Source: an uncultured Gemmiger sp.
GTDB lineage: Bacteria; Bacillota; Clostridia; Oscillospirales; Ruminococcaceae
Direction: 5' to 3'
DNA: 64,000 bases
NCBI GenBank assembly: GCA_934502625.1
Contig: CAKSUQ010000002.1
Coordinates: 57,124 to 121,123 of the forward strand
Within the stretch, counting starts at the first letter, position 1. The number at the start of each line of letters is the position of its first letter. Below, in pieces: positions 41,586 through 50,433 of this stretch. Below the pieces are notes generated by a model, which ran no database searches, was not told the DNA's origin, and worked only from the letters and a program-made list of their open reading frames with translations. Made by a program: the position numbers and the translations under genes.

Positions 41586-42635
41586 TTACTCTAACCCCAG
41601 CAGCCCCGGCAGCTCGGTCATGGGCAGGCTGTCGGCGCGCCAGCAGCCTAGGCCGGGGCACTTGATGACCGTGATATGGTCGCCGCGCGCCTTCTTGTCG
41701 TGCTGCATGTAGGCCAGCACCTTTTCCTTGTTTGCGCCCGCGCGAGTCGGCAGCCCCAGCGTGCGGTAGATGGCGCGGGTGCGCTTGAGCAGGGCGTTAT
41801 CCTCGATCATCGGCAGCATGCCCAGCGCGACGCACTCACCGTGGTACAGCCCCGTCGTGCGGCGGCCGCGCACACCGCGCACGGCCTCGATGCCGTGGCC
41901 GACGGTGTGGCCGAAGTTCAGGCACGCGCGGACGCTGCCCTCGCGCTCGTCCTGCTCGACGATCTTCTTCTTGAATTTCAGACTTCTATAAACGATCTGT
42001 TCAATATTTTCTTCCGGGTGCTCGCACTCGAACAGCGCGAACAGCTGCGGGTCGCCGATGATGCCGGTTTTCAGCGCCTCGGCCAAACCGTTGACGACCT
42101 GACGGCGGGGCAGCGTTTTCAGCGTGTCGAAGTCGACCAGCACGACCTTCGGCTGCCAGAACGCACCGACGATGTTTTTCGTCTCGCCCAGATCGATGGC
42201 CGTCTTGCCGCCGATGGAGGAATCCACCTGCGACAGCACCGTCGTGGGGCAGTTGACGAAATCGATGCCGCGCATGTAGCTGGCCGCGCAGAAGCCGCCC
42301 AGATCACCCACAACGCCGCCGCCGACCGCAACCAGCAGATCCTTGCGATCCATGCCGAAGTCGAGCATTGCCTGCAGCACCTGCCCGTAGACCTTCAGGC
42401 ACTTGCTGGCCTCGCCCTGCGGGATGGTGTAAACGGTGGAATCGGGGCACTGGTCGGCCACGATCTGCGCATACGCAGCGGGTACGCCGGAATCCGTCAG
42501 CACAAAAACCTTGCGGTTTGCCACGTTCGTGAACTGGTGGAGGTTGGCAAGGCACCCAGCCTTCAAAATAATATCATAGCTGCGGCTTTTTAGCTGCATT
42601 GTCAGTTTCATGCTTCGCACATCCTTTTTCTTCAT
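41586..42635 (-). CDS. aroB: 3-dehydroquinate synthase
   Basis: A 349-residue NAD/Zn enzyme. VAVGGGVVGDLGGFCAASYMRG, TTVLSQVDSSIGGKTAIDLGETKN, and the zinc ligands in LNFGHTVGHGIEA and YHGECVALGM are intact. It cyclises DAHP to dehydroquinate. The ATG at 42635 is three bases after pheA; a second ATG at 42611 (MKLTMQLKSRSYDI) also has a fair AAAGGA and would give a more typical N-terminus. Confidence 0.92.
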   Translation of the reverse strand: MKKKDVRSMKLTMQLKSRSYDIILKAGCLANLHQFTNVANRKVFVLTDSGVPAAYAQIVADQCPDSTVYTIPQGEASKCLKVYGQVLQAMLDFGMDRKDLLVAVGGGVVGDLGGFCAASYMRGIDFVNCPTTVLSQVDSSIGGKTAIDLGETKNIVGAFWQPKVVLVDFDTLKTLPRRQVVNGLAEALKTGIIGDPQLFALFECEHPEENIEQIVYRSLKFKKKIVEQDEREGSVRACLNFGHTVGHGIEAVRGVRGRRTTGLYHGECVALGMLPMIEDNALLKRTRAIYRTLGLPTRAGANKEKVLAYMQHDKKARGDHITVIKCPGLGCWRADSLPMTELPGLLGLE

Positions 42636-42638
42636 GGC

Positions 42639-43745
42639 TTATTTCTCCGTACCGTCCAAGGTGAACGCACCCAGCAGCCGCAGGGTGCTGCAAACGGGGG
42701 TCAGCGTGTCCAGCAGGGTCTGGCACGCTTTGCCGGTGCTGCCCGCCGGGCAGACAAGCTGTACATAGAAATAATATTCAAACGGAACATGGGGCAGGGG
42801 GCGGCTCTTGATGCACTCCATATTGAAGCCGTGCGCGCCGATCTGGTCGAGGGCGGCCGCCAGCTGGCCGGGCTTGTGCCGCGCGGTGAACAGCAGCGCC
42901 AGCCGCTGTCCCTCGCCGGTCATGGCGGGCTGCTCGGCGGCGCGCTCGATCACGATGAACCGCGTCGTATTGTCGCCGTCGGCGTTGATGCCCGCCGACA
43001 AAATCTGCAGCCCGTACAGTCCGGCGGTCTCGGCGCTGGCGATGGCCGCGACGGTGGGGTCGTTCAACTCGGCCACATGGCGGGCGGCGTCGGCGGTGTT
43101 GCCCCACGTCGCGGTCTTAAAACCGTGCTGCTGCACAAAAACACTGCTCTGCGCCAATGCCTGCGGATGGCTGACGACGGTCTTGACCGTTTCCAGCGTC
43201 GCGCCCGGCACACCCAGCAGGTCTTGCCGGATGGGCAGGTCGCACATCTTTGCGATGATGATGTCCGGATGGGTATACAGCAGGTCAAGCACAGTGGAAA
43301 CGTCGCCCGCATTGGAATTTTCAAACGGCAGAACGCCGAATTGCGCATCACCGTTCTGCACAGCGTCGAAGACCTCGCCCCATGTGGCGTAGGCCTTCTC
43401 CCGCGCAAAGGGGAAAAGGCGGCGCAGCGCGATATGGCTCCACGCGCCGGGCACGCCCTGATAGGCGGCGGTGTCCAGCCCCAGCTGGGCGCGCTGATAC
43501 GCGCGGGAGACTGCCATAGCATCATTCAAAAATGCGCGGTAATAAGGGCGCAGCGCCTCATCGGTGATGCGGGCGGCGTTCTTGTCCAGCACAGCCGCCT
43601 CCCGCGCGGCGTCGAACACCGGCTTGCCGGTCTCGGCCTTATAGCGCGCGACATCGGCCACAGCGCGCATCCGCCGCTCAAACAGGGCGGCCATCTGCGC
43701 GTCCACGACGTCGATCTCCGCGCGCGCCTGCTGTAGTAAGTCCAT
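42639..43745 (-). CDS. pheA: Chorismate mutase - prephenate dehydratase (P-protein)
   Basis: A 368-residue fusion. Residues about 1-88: AroQ-type chorismate mutase (IDVVDAQMAALFERRMRAVADVARYK). About 90-270: prephenate dehydratase (QGVPGAWSHIALRRLF, FGVLPFENSNAGDV, DNTTRFIVI with the catalytic Thr). About 280-368: ACT domain (ALLFTARHKPGQLAAAL, ECIKSRP) for phenylalanine feedback. First gene of the aromatic operon, behind its own promoter. Confidence 0.94.
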   Translation of the reverse strand: MDLLQQARAEIDVVDAQMAALFERRMRAVADVARYKAETGKPVFDAAREAAVLDKNAARITDEALRPYYRAFLNDAMAVSRAYQRAQLGLDTAAYQGVPGAWSHIALRRLFPFAREKAYATWGEVFDAVQNGDAQFGVLPFENSNAGDVSTVLDLLYTHPDIIIAKMCDLPIRQDLLGVPGATLETVKTVVSHPQALAQSSVFVQQHGFKTATWGNTADAARHVAELNDPTVAAIASAETAGLYGLQILSAGINADGDNTTRFIVIERAAEQPAMTGEGQRLALLFTARHKPGQLAAALDQIGAHGFNMECIKSRPLPHVPFEYYFYVQLVCPAGSTGKACQTLLDTLTPVCSTLRLLGAFTLDGTEK

Positions 43746-43807
43746 ACCGATGCTCCTTTAGGTTGAATTTTTTGGGGAAAACCTCCGCCGCCCCTTTTTC
43801 GTGCGGA

Positions 43808-43863
43808 TGTAGGGCGGGGTGCCCTCACCCCGCCGCGGCGGCCTGTGGGCAGGCCGCCCTACG
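43808..43863. repeat. GTAGGGCGG palindromic repeat in the pheA leader
   Basis: GTAGGGCGG and CCGCCCTAC arms enclose GGCGGGG/CCCCGCC and GCGGCCTG/CAGGCCGC stems; it lies between the pheA promoter and gene. Confidence 0.65.
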
Positions 43864-43916
43864 CATCACCCGCAGACGCAGCGTTCGTTTGTTTATTTAT
43901 ACAGATAATTACAGTT

Positions 43917-43945
43917 AGTATACCATAAATAAAGCGCCGTCACAA
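43917..43945 (-). promoter_or_regulatory. Promoter of the aromatic amino acid operon
   Basis: On the minus strand TTGTGA (43940-43945) and TATACT (43917-43922), spaced by 17 bases. The -35 lies inside the terminator hairpin of the upstream HAD gene. Confidence 0.65.
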
Positions 43946-43957
43946 GAGTGACGGCGC
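43934..43957 (-). terminator. Terminator of the HAD phosphatase gene
   Basis: GCGCCGTCAC pairs with GTGACGGCGC (10 perfect pairs), followed on the minus strand by TTTATTTAT. Confidence 0.8.
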
Positions 43958-43976
43958 GAAAATTGACGTATTTTGC

Positions 43977-44819
43977 TTACCCGTGCAGCGCACTTCTCAG
44001 GGCGGCCAGCAGCTCGGCCTGATATTCAGGGCTGAAGGTGCCGTGCAGCAGCTTCGGCAGGGCTTCCTCCTGCAGGCGGCGCCAGCTGTCGGCCTCGCGG
44101 CCGGGCAGAATCGGCACAAAGGCCACACCGTTGGCGGCGGCGGCCTGGGCGTCGCCCATAGCGTCGCCCACCATCATGACCTTGCGGCTCTCGTACCCGC
44201 AGGCCAGCATCGTGGCGATGGAGTTCGCCTTGCTGCCGACCTCCTGCCCGAAGATGACGTCCGCATGGCGCGCCAGCCCGTAGCGCTTCCACTCGCTGGC
44301 GATTGCGCTCTCGTTCGCGGCGCTGACGACGGCCACATCGGCCACGGCGTGCAGCTGGCGCAGGCTCTCCTCAACGCCGGGGAACGGCTCGAACGTCGGC
44401 TCCAACGCCTGAATGCGGCGGTTGCAGGCGTTGTTCCACTCCTGCAATTTGCGCAGGGCAAGGCTGCCGGTCTTCTGCAGCTCGCGCTGCAAACTGGCGG
44501 TGGAAAGCTCGGTCGCAGTGTCGACCCATGCGGCGACGTCCTCGCTGCCGGGAATTTCGATGCCGCGGTTTTTCAGCCGGTCAAAGACGAGCCGCACGCT
44601 CTCAAAGCGGGAGACGCCGCGGGTGATCGTGTGCAGGTTGATCTCGTCCCACGCGGCGGTGATAAAGTCCGCGTAATCGTCCAGCGCGAACACCCGGATC
44701 AGCTCAGGACACATGACGGTCGAATGCTTGATGCGCACTGTGTCCATCACGCAGCCGTCGGAGTCCATGCAGACCAGAAATTCACGTTTCTTGGTAAAAT
44801 CCGTCAGTGCGTTTGCCAT
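43977..44819 (-). CDS. HAD-superfamily phosphatase
   Basis: A 280-residue HAD hydrolase. Motif I is CMDSDGCVMDT (nucleophile Asp18, acid/base Asp20), motif II is VVSAANESA, and motif IV is MVGDAMGDAQAAAANGVAFV. A large helical cap (about residues 25-135) points to a small-molecule phosphate substrate such as a sugar phosphate or phosphoglycolate-like compound. The substrate cannot be read from sequence. Confidence 0.85.
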   Translation of the reverse strand: MANALTDFTKKREFLVCMDSDGCVMDTVRIKHSTVMCPELIRVFALDDYADFITAAWDEINLHTITRGVSRFESVRLVFDRLKNRGIEIPGSEDVAAWVDTATELSTASLQRELQKTGSLALRKLQEWNNACNRRIQALEPTFEPFPGVEESLRQLHAVADVAVVSAANESAIASEWKRYGLARHADVIFGQEVGSKANSIATMLACGYESRKVMMVGDAMGDAQAAAANGVAFVPILPGREADSWRRLQEEALPKLLHGTFSPEYQAELLAALRSALHG

Positions 44820-44890
44820 AAAAACCGTCCCCCTCTATGTCCTGTCGGCAGCGCCGCAGGCCGCCTATCCTATAAAAGCACTATGAATCC

Positions 44891-44920
44891 ATCATAGCAG
44901 AAAAGCCCGGCGTTTTGCAA
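44891..44920 (-). promoter_or_regulatory. Promoter of the HAD gene
   Basis: On the minus strand TTGCAA (44915-44920), 18-base spacer, TATGAT (44891-44896). Confidence 0.55.
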
Positions 44921-44958
44921 TGCCTTTTTTTTAAAAATCATGGATTTTTGTGTAAAAA

Positions 44959-45696
44959 TTACGATTCTACCGGGGTATTCGGGTCAAGCGTGCGGCCAAT
45001 CGGTTCATGGATGAGCAGATTGGCCATGACGTCTGCAGGGGTGGGCTGTTTGTTGATAACGACGAGGTCGTCCCCCCGGAAATACCGCAGCAGACCCGCC
45101 GCCGGGTAGACGGCCAGACTCGTGCCGCCAACGATGAGGGTATCGGCCTCGCGGATGGCCTTGACGGCGTTTTCCATCGTCTCCTCGTCGAGCCCCTCCT
45201 CGTACAGCACGACGTCGGGCTTCACGATGCCGCCGCACTCGTCGCAGCGGGGCACACCGTCGCCGACGCCCGCCGCGTCCTCGATAAAGCTGACCGGGAA
45301 AAATTTGCCGCACCGCGTACAATAGTTGCGCAGGGTCGAGCCATGCAGCTCGTACACGGTCTTGCTGCCCGCCGCCTGATGCAGCCCGTCGATGTTTTGG
45401 GTCACGACGGCGCGGCACTTGCCCTCGCGCTCCAAGGCGGCCAGACGCAGGTGCGCCGCGTTGGGCTTTACACCGTGGACGATGAGCTTCTGGCGGTAGA
45501 AATCGTAAAATTCCGCCGTGTGACGTTCAAAAAAGCTGTGGGAGAGCATCGTCTCCGGCGGGTACTTGAACTTTTGGTGGTACAGCCCGTCCACCGAGCG
45601 GAAGTCCGGGATGCCGCTTTCGGTCGAGACGCCCGCCCCGCCGAAGAAGACCATCCGCTTCGTCTTTGCCAAAATTTCTTCCAATGCCGGAACCAT
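44959..45696 (-). CDS. cobB: NAD-dependent protein deacylase (sirtuin)
   Basis: A 245-residue SIR2 protein. GAGVSTESGIPDFRS binds NAD, TQNIDGLHQAAGS holds the catalytic region, His is in YELHGS, and the zinc site is CTRCGKFF with RCDECGGIVKPDVV. It removes acetyl or longer acyl groups from lysines using NAD. Divergent from nnrD with a 76-base gap containing overlapping AT-rich -10 candidates. Confidence 0.92.
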   Translation of the reverse strand: MVPALEEILAKTKRMVFFGGAGVSTESGIPDFRSVDGLYHQKFKYPPETMLSHSFFERHTAEFYDFYRQKLIVHGVKPNAAHLRLAALEREGKCRAVVTQNIDGLHQAAGSKTVYELHGSTLRNYCTRCGKFFPVSFIEDAAGVGDGVPRCDECGGIVKPDVVLYEEGLDEETMENAVKAIREADTLIVGGTSLAVYPAAGLLRYFRGDDLVVINKQPTPADVMANLLIHEPIGRTLDPNTPVES

Positions 45697-45772
45697 ACAA
45701 ACTGCCCCTTTCGCTTTTCGTACAAATGCTTTATAATATACCTATTATAATACATTTTCGGAGGGATGCAAG

Positions 45773-46660
45773 ATGCCGCGCGAGATCACACGGGAGCTGG
45801 TCGGGGAGCTTTTGCCAAAACGGCAGGCGGACAGCAACAAGGGGAGCTACGGCAGCGTGCTGGCTGCGGCGGGCAGCATGGCCTACCGCGGCGCGGCGGC
45901 GCTGTGTACCGAGGGTGCGCTGCGGGGCGGCGCAGGGCTGGTGTACCTTGCCAGCGTCGAGCCGGTCGTGCAGATGGTGCTGTCCCGCACACCGGAGTGC
46001 TGCGCCTGCGGCTGCCGCACGGCGGCGAACGGCGGCATCCACCCGCAGGACGCCGATGCGCTGCGCCGGTGGTTCGACGGCAAAAATGCCGTGCTGCTGG
46101 CAGGCTGCGGGCTGGGGGAGAGTGCGGGCGAGGTCTGCAAGGCGCTGCTGGGCAAAGACGCCCCATGGGCGGGCGCAGTGCTGGACGCCGACGCGCTGAA
46201 CGCGCTGGCCGCAGGCAGGCTACGCGCCCCGCTGCCGGAGCGGTGCATCCTGACGCCGCACCCCGGCGAGGCCGCGCGGCTGCTGGGCACGACGGTGGCC
46301 GACGTGCAGGCTGACCGGGAGGGCAGCGCCGTGCGGCTGGCAGAAAAGTATCGCTGCGTCGTCATGCTGAAAGGCAGCGGCACGCTGATCGCCGATTCGG
46401 ACGGTGCGCTGTGGCACAACGCCACCGGCAACGCAGGGCTGGCGCGGGGCGGCAGCGGGGATATTCTGGCAGGCTTGGCCGCCGGGCTGCTGGCCGCCGG
46501 GTCAAAGCAGGGGCGCACCCCCGTCGACGCCGCCGTCTGTGCCGTCTGGCTGCACGGCGCAGCCGCCGACCGCTGCGCCCAGCGCCGCAGCATGACCGCC
46601 ATGCTGCCCACGGATATTTTTGAGGATCTGGGCGCGATTCTGGCGGAGATTGAGCGGTAA
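45773..46660 (+). CDS. nnrD: ADP/ATP-dependent NAD(P)H-hydrate dehydratase
   Basis: A 295-residue ribokinase-like repair enzyme that regenerates NAD(P)H from its hydrated form. NKGSYGSVLAAAGSMAYRGA, LTPHPGEAARLLG, VMLKGSGTLIA, and GNAGLARGGSGDILAG with the catalytic Asp are the YjeF C-terminal (CARKD) motifs. The epimerase half (YjeF N-terminal domain) often fused to it is absent here. CGGAGG precedes the ATG. Confidence 0.9.
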   Translation: MPREITRELVGELLPKRQADSNKGSYGSVLAAAGSMAYRGAAALCTEGALRGGAGLVYLASVEPVVQMVLSRTPECCACGCRTAANGGIHPQDADALRRWFDGKNAVLLAGCGLGESAGEVCKALLGKDAPWAGAVLDADALNALAAGRLRAPLPERCILTPHPGEAARLLGTTVADVQADREGSAVRLAEKYRCVVMLKGSGTLIADSDGALWHNATGNAGLARGGSGDILAGLAAGLLAAGSKQGRTPVDAAVCAVWLHGAAADRCAQRRSMTAMLPTDIFEDLGAILAEIER

Positions 46661-46703
46661 GCGACAGTCCCCGGAATCCTGCGTACAATCGTTCCTCTAC
46701 CCC

Positions 46704-46732
46704 TTGCCCTCACCCTTTATAGGGTGTATAAT
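46704..46732 (+). promoter_or_regulatory. Promoter of the WYL regulator
   Basis: TTGCCC (46704-46709), 17-base spacer, TATAAT (46727-46732). The spacer holds a CCCTTTATAGGG palindrome that could be an operator. Confidence 0.65.
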
Positions 46733-46771
46733 AGGACTATATCTGTACATGCCCGGAAAGGAGCCGTTGTT

Positions 46772-47767
46772 ATGCCGCGCAAAGAAGGCCAGAAACGCAA
46801 GCTGCTCGTCCTTTTGGAGATCCTTGCCCGCGAGACAGACGAAAAACATCCGCTGAGCGTCCCGCAGCTCGTGGAAAAATTGCAGGAGCACGGTGTCGTG
46901 GCCGAGCGCAAAAGCGTCTACGACGACCTGAACACCCTGAATGCCATGCCCGACGCCAAGTACGAGATCGTGCAGCAGCGTGGGCGCGGCGGCGGCTACT
47001 ATATGACCGACGCCCCGTTTGAGCTGGCAGAGCTGAAGCTGCTCGTCGATGCCGTCTACGCCAGCAAGTTCATCACGGCGCGCAAGTCCAAGACTCTCAT
47101 CGACAAGCTGGGGCAGTTCACCTCGAAATACCGTCAGGCCGAGCTTGACCGCAAAGTCCTTGTCAGCGGCCGCATCAAGAGCACCGATGAGAAGATTCTC
47201 TACACCGTCGACGCGCTGCACTCGGCCATCACGGCAGGGGAGCAGGTGCAGTTCAAATACTGCGACTGGAACCTGCAAAAGCGGATGACGCCGCGCCATG
47301 ACGGCCAGCTGTACCGCGTCAGCCCATGGGTGCTGGTGTGGGAGAACGGCAACTATTACCTGATCGCCTACACAGAAGGGCGGCTCAAGCATTACCGCAT
47401 CGACAAGATGCAGAACGTCCACCAGTTGCCCGACACGACCCGCGAGGGCGCGGACGAGTACGCCAACTTTGACGTGAACACCTACATGCAGCAGATGTTC
47501 GGCATGTTCAACGGCCCGTTAAAACGGGTGACGCTGCAGTGCGAAAACCGCTTTGCGGGCGCAATGATCGACCGCTTCGGCACGGCGCCCATCCTGACGC
47601 CCTGCGCCGACGGCGAGCATTTCACGATGACGGCGGAGATTCAGGTCAGCCCGCAGTTCTTCGGCTGGGTGGCGGGCTTTGGCACCGGCGTCGTCGTCGC
47701 GGGGCCGCCGGAAGTGCGCGCCGAGATGAAAAAGACCCTCGACCAGCTGCAGGAATTGTACCGCTGA
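46772..47767 (+). CDS. WYL-domain transcriptional regulator
   Basis: About 331 residues. An N-terminal winged helix (LSVPQLVEKLQEHGVVAERKS, about residues 24-45) is followed by a WYL domain (about 145-215; VSPWVLVWENGNYYLIAY) and a C-terminal WCX domain (ending AEMKKTLDQLQELYR). WYL proteins sense nucleic acid or nucleotide ligands. The ATG at 46772 has GGAAAGGAG upstream. No defence genes are adjacent. Confidence 0.87.
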   Translation: MPRKEGQKRKLLVLLEILARETDEKHPLSVPQLVEKLQEHGVVAERKSVYDDLNTLNAMPDAKYEIVQQRGRGGGYYMTDAPFELAELKLLVDAVYASKFITARKSKTLIDKLGQFTSKYRQAELDRKVLVSGRIKSTDEKILYTVDALHSAITAGEQVQFKYCDWNLQKRMTPRHDGQLYRVSPWVLVWENGNYYLIAYTEGRLKHYRIDKMQNVHQLPDTTREGADEYANFDVNTYMQQMFGMFNGPLKRVTLQCENRFAGAMIDRFGTAPILTPCADGEHFTMTAEIQVSPQFFGWVAGFGTGVVVAGPPEVRAEMKKTLDQLQELYR

Positions 47768-47768
47768 T

Positions 47769-47797
47769 TTGCAATAGCGGCGGAAATATGGTAGAAT
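47769..47797 (+). promoter_or_regulatory. Promoter of the surface polysaccharide cluster
   Basis: TTGCAA (47769-47774), 17-base spacer, TAGAAT (47792-47797). Confidence 0.65.
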
Positions 47798-47832
47798 AGA
47801 TTGTTTAAATCTGTTCAGGGAGGATACCCCTT

Positions 47833-49245
47833 TTGCTGGAAAAAAACCAACGCTTCAAAAGCCTTTTGTATGTGCTGCTGGATGCGGTGCTGCTGTTTGT
47901 CGGCTTTTTGCTTGCCAATTATATCCGCTTCAATTACGTCCGCTACTTTGAGCCGGGCGGCGCGGGGCCTGCCCTCGCCGTCGCGCAGGATCCCCGCAAC
48001 ATTATCGCGGGGCTGGCGACATCGCTCATCCTTGTGCTGATCTACTGGGTCGCGGGCGTCTACAGCAACGCCCGGCTGCACGGGTTGGCCGAGCGCTGCA
48101 CCAAAATCGCCGTCATCAACGCGGCGGGCATCTTAATTTTCATCGGCACGCTGTATCTGATGCACTTGGACGACTACTCCCGCATTGTACTGGCGCTGTT
48201 CTACCTTCTCGCCACGACGGGCGTTGTGTTTGAGCGGATGGTGCTGCGCTGGGTCGACCGCGCCCGCCGCCGCAAGGGGCTGGGGCTGCGCCATATCCTG
48301 CTGGTGGGCGGCGGCAAATCCGCCGCGCTTTACCTGCGTGCGCTGGAGCACAACCCCTACTACGGCTTCGCCGTGGACGGCTACCTCGCCAATGTCGAGG
48401 AGCCGGGGCTGGGCGTTAAATTCATGGGCGGGTACAACGCCCTCTCCGCCAAATTGGACGAGATGAATGTCGACGAGGTCGTCGTCGCGCTGGAGGCCGA
48501 CGAGATCGACCTGCTGCCCCACGTCTTTGCCGCCTGCGACAAAAACGGTGTGCGCATCACGATGGTGCCGTTCTACAGCGACTATCTGCCCGCGCGGCCT
48601 ACCATCGACGTGCTGGACGAGTGCAAGCTCATCAACGTGCGGCAGACGCCGTTCGATAATCTGCTGAACGCTGCCATCAAGCGCGGGCTGGATATCGTCG
48701 GCAGCCTGATCTTGATTATTCTCACCAGCCCCATCATGCTGGCGACCGCCATCGGCGTCAAGCTGTCCAGCCCCGGCCCCATCATCTTCAAGCAGGAGCG
48801 CATCGGCCTGAACAAAAAGCCCTTCATGATGTACAAATTCCGCTCGATGCGGGTCAACGTGCAGCAGGAGACCGGCTGGTCGACCGACTATGACCCCCGC
48901 AAGACCCACTTCGGCAGCTTTATCCGCAAGTTCAGTCTCGACGAGCTGCCGCAGTTCTTCAACGTGCTGAAGGGGGATATGTCCCTCGTCGGCCCCCGGC
49001 CGGAGGTCCCCTTCCATGTCGAGCATTTCAAAGAGGAAATCCCGCGCTACCTTGTGCGCCAGCAGGTGCGTCCCGGCTGCACCGGCTGGGCGCAGATCCA
49101 CGGGCTGCGCGGTGATACCGACATTGCCGAGCGCATCCGCTATGACATCTGGTACATCGAAAACTGGACGGTGGCGCTGGATATTAAGATCATCTTCCGC
49201 ACGGTGTTCGGCGGCAAGATGGTAAACGACGAAAAATTGCAGTAA
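47833..49245 (+). CDS. Polyprenyl glycosylphosphotransferase (WbaP/WcaJ type)
   Basis: A 470-residue initiating sugar-phosphate transferase. Four N-terminal membrane helices, a nucleotide-binding-like middle domain ([15 protein letters not shown]), a fifth helix, and the catalytic bacterial sugar transferase domain from about residue 275 ([59 protein letters not shown]). It loads the first sugar phosphate onto undecaprenyl phosphate. TTG start after GGGAGGATA. It opens the glycan cluster. Confidence 0.92.
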   Translation: MLEKNQRFKSLLYVLLDAVLLFVGFLLANYIRFNYVRYFEPGGAGPALAVAQDPRNIIAGLATSLILVLIYWVAGVYSNARLHGLAERCTKIAVINAAGILIFIGTLYLMHLDDYSRIVLALFYLLATTGVVFERMVLRWVDRARRRKGLGLRHILLVGGGKSAALYLRALEHNPYYGFAVDGYLANVEEPGLGVKFMGGYNALSAKLDEMNVDEVVVALEADEIDLLPHVFAACDKNGVRITMVPFYSDYLPARPTIDVLDECKLINVRQTPFDNLLNAAIKRGLDIVGSLILIILTSPIMLATAIGVKLSSPGPIIFKQERIGLNKKPFMMYKFRSMRVNVQQETGWSTDYDPRKTHFGSFIRKFSLDELPQFFNVLKGDMSLVGPRPEVPFHVEHFKEEIPRYLVRQQVRPGCTGWAQIHGLRGDTDIAERIRYDIWYIENWTVALDIKIIFRTVFGGKMVNDEKLQ

Positions 49246-49278
49246 CGCGCCCCGCGTTACCGGACAGGAGTGGCTGAA

Positions 49279-50433
49279 ATGAGCAAAAAAGCGCCCAAAG
49301 TCGCTATCGTTCACGACTGGCTCGTCGGCTATGCCGGCGGCGACCGCGTTGTGGACGCGATGAAGCATGTTTTCCCCGACGCGGTCATCTACACGCTGGT
49401 GTACGACCCGAACAACATGCCCGAATGGTTCAAGAGCTACGACATCCGCACGAGCTGGTTCCAGAAGGTGCCATTCGCGAACAAGCTCTACAAGGCGATG
49501 CTGCCCTTGATGCCCCGCGCATTCGAGGCGTTCGACCTGACTGAGTACGATCTCGTGCTGTCATCGTCCTCCTCTTGTTCAAAGGGCGTCATCACCCGCC
49601 CGGATGCCGTGCATATCTGCTACTGCCATACGCCCATCCGCTATGTGTGGGATTTTTACTACACCTACCGCGCCAATGCCAACTGGCTTGCCCGCCTCGT
49701 CATGCCGGGGCAGATGCACAAGATGCGCGTCTGGGACAAGTGCGCCGCCGACCGGGTGGACTATTTTATCGCCAACTCGCATTATATCGCCCAGCGCATC
49801 AAAAAGTACTACCGCCGCGACAGCGACGTCATCTACCCCTGCTGCCATATCAACGAAAGTCCCTTTGTCGAGAAGGAGGACTTTTACCTCACAGTCGGCC
49901 GCCTGACGTGGTACAAGCGGGTCGATCTGGCCGTGCAGGCCTGCACGAAGCTGAGTAAGCGCCTCATCGTCATCGGCGGCGGGGGAGAGCTGGACAAGCT
50001 CAAGGCCATGGCGGGTCCCACGGTGGAATTCCTCGGCGGTGGATTGTCCGACGAGGAGGTGCGCGGGTACTATCTGCGCGCGAAGGCGTTCCTTTTCCCC
50101 GGCGAGGAGGATTTTGGCATCACCCCCGTCGAGGCGCAGAGCGCCGGTACCCCGGTGCTGGCCTATGGCCGCGGCGGCGCATGCGAGAGCGTCGTGCCCG
50201 GCAAGACCGGCTACTGGTTTAAAGAGCAGACCGCCGACAGCCTCGCTGCCTGCATCGAGCGGTTCGAGCGCGACGGCGTCGCCTATTCTAAAGAAGAGAT
50301 TCGCGAGCACAGCCGCTCTTTCAGTGAGGAGCGCTTTGAGCGTGAGCTGAAAGAGTACTGCGAGCGCCGCATGGCCGACTGGCAGCAGGAATTGCTCGAC
50401 TGCTCCCACTGGGAGAAGGAGGAACTGGATTGA
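49279..50433 (+). CDS. Glycosyltransferase family 4
   Basis: A 384-residue GT-B enzyme. The acceptor-side start KVAIVHDWLVGYAGGDRVV and the donor-side PGEEDFGITPVEAQSAGTPVL (E-x7-E motif) are clear. It adds a sugar to the lipid-linked intermediate made by the preceding enzyme. CAGGAG precedes the ATG at 49279. Confidence 0.9.
   Translation: MSKKAPKVAIVHDWLVGYAGGDRVVDAMKHVFPDAVIYTLVYDPNNMPEWFKSYDIRTSWFQKVPFANKLYKAMLPLMPRAFEAFDLTEYDLVLSSSSSCSKGVITRPDAVHICYCHTPIRYVWDFYYTYRANANWLARLVMPGQMHKMRVWDKCAADRVDYFIANSHYIAQRIKKYYRRDSDVIYPCCHINESPFVEKEDFYLTVGRLTWYKRVDLAVQACTKLSKRLIVIGGGGELDKLKAMAGPTVEFLGGGLSDEEVRGYYLRAKAFLFPGEEDFGITPVEAQSAGTPVLAYGRGGACESVVPGKTGYWFKEQTADSLAACIERFERDGVAYSKEEIREHSRSFSEERFERELKEYCERRMADWQQELLDCSHWEKEELD

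Noticed and set aside
46772..47767. WYL regulator as marker of a defence island
   Set aside because: Neighbours are nnrD and glycan genes; no nuclease, helicase, reverse transcriptase or toxin-like genes are nearby.
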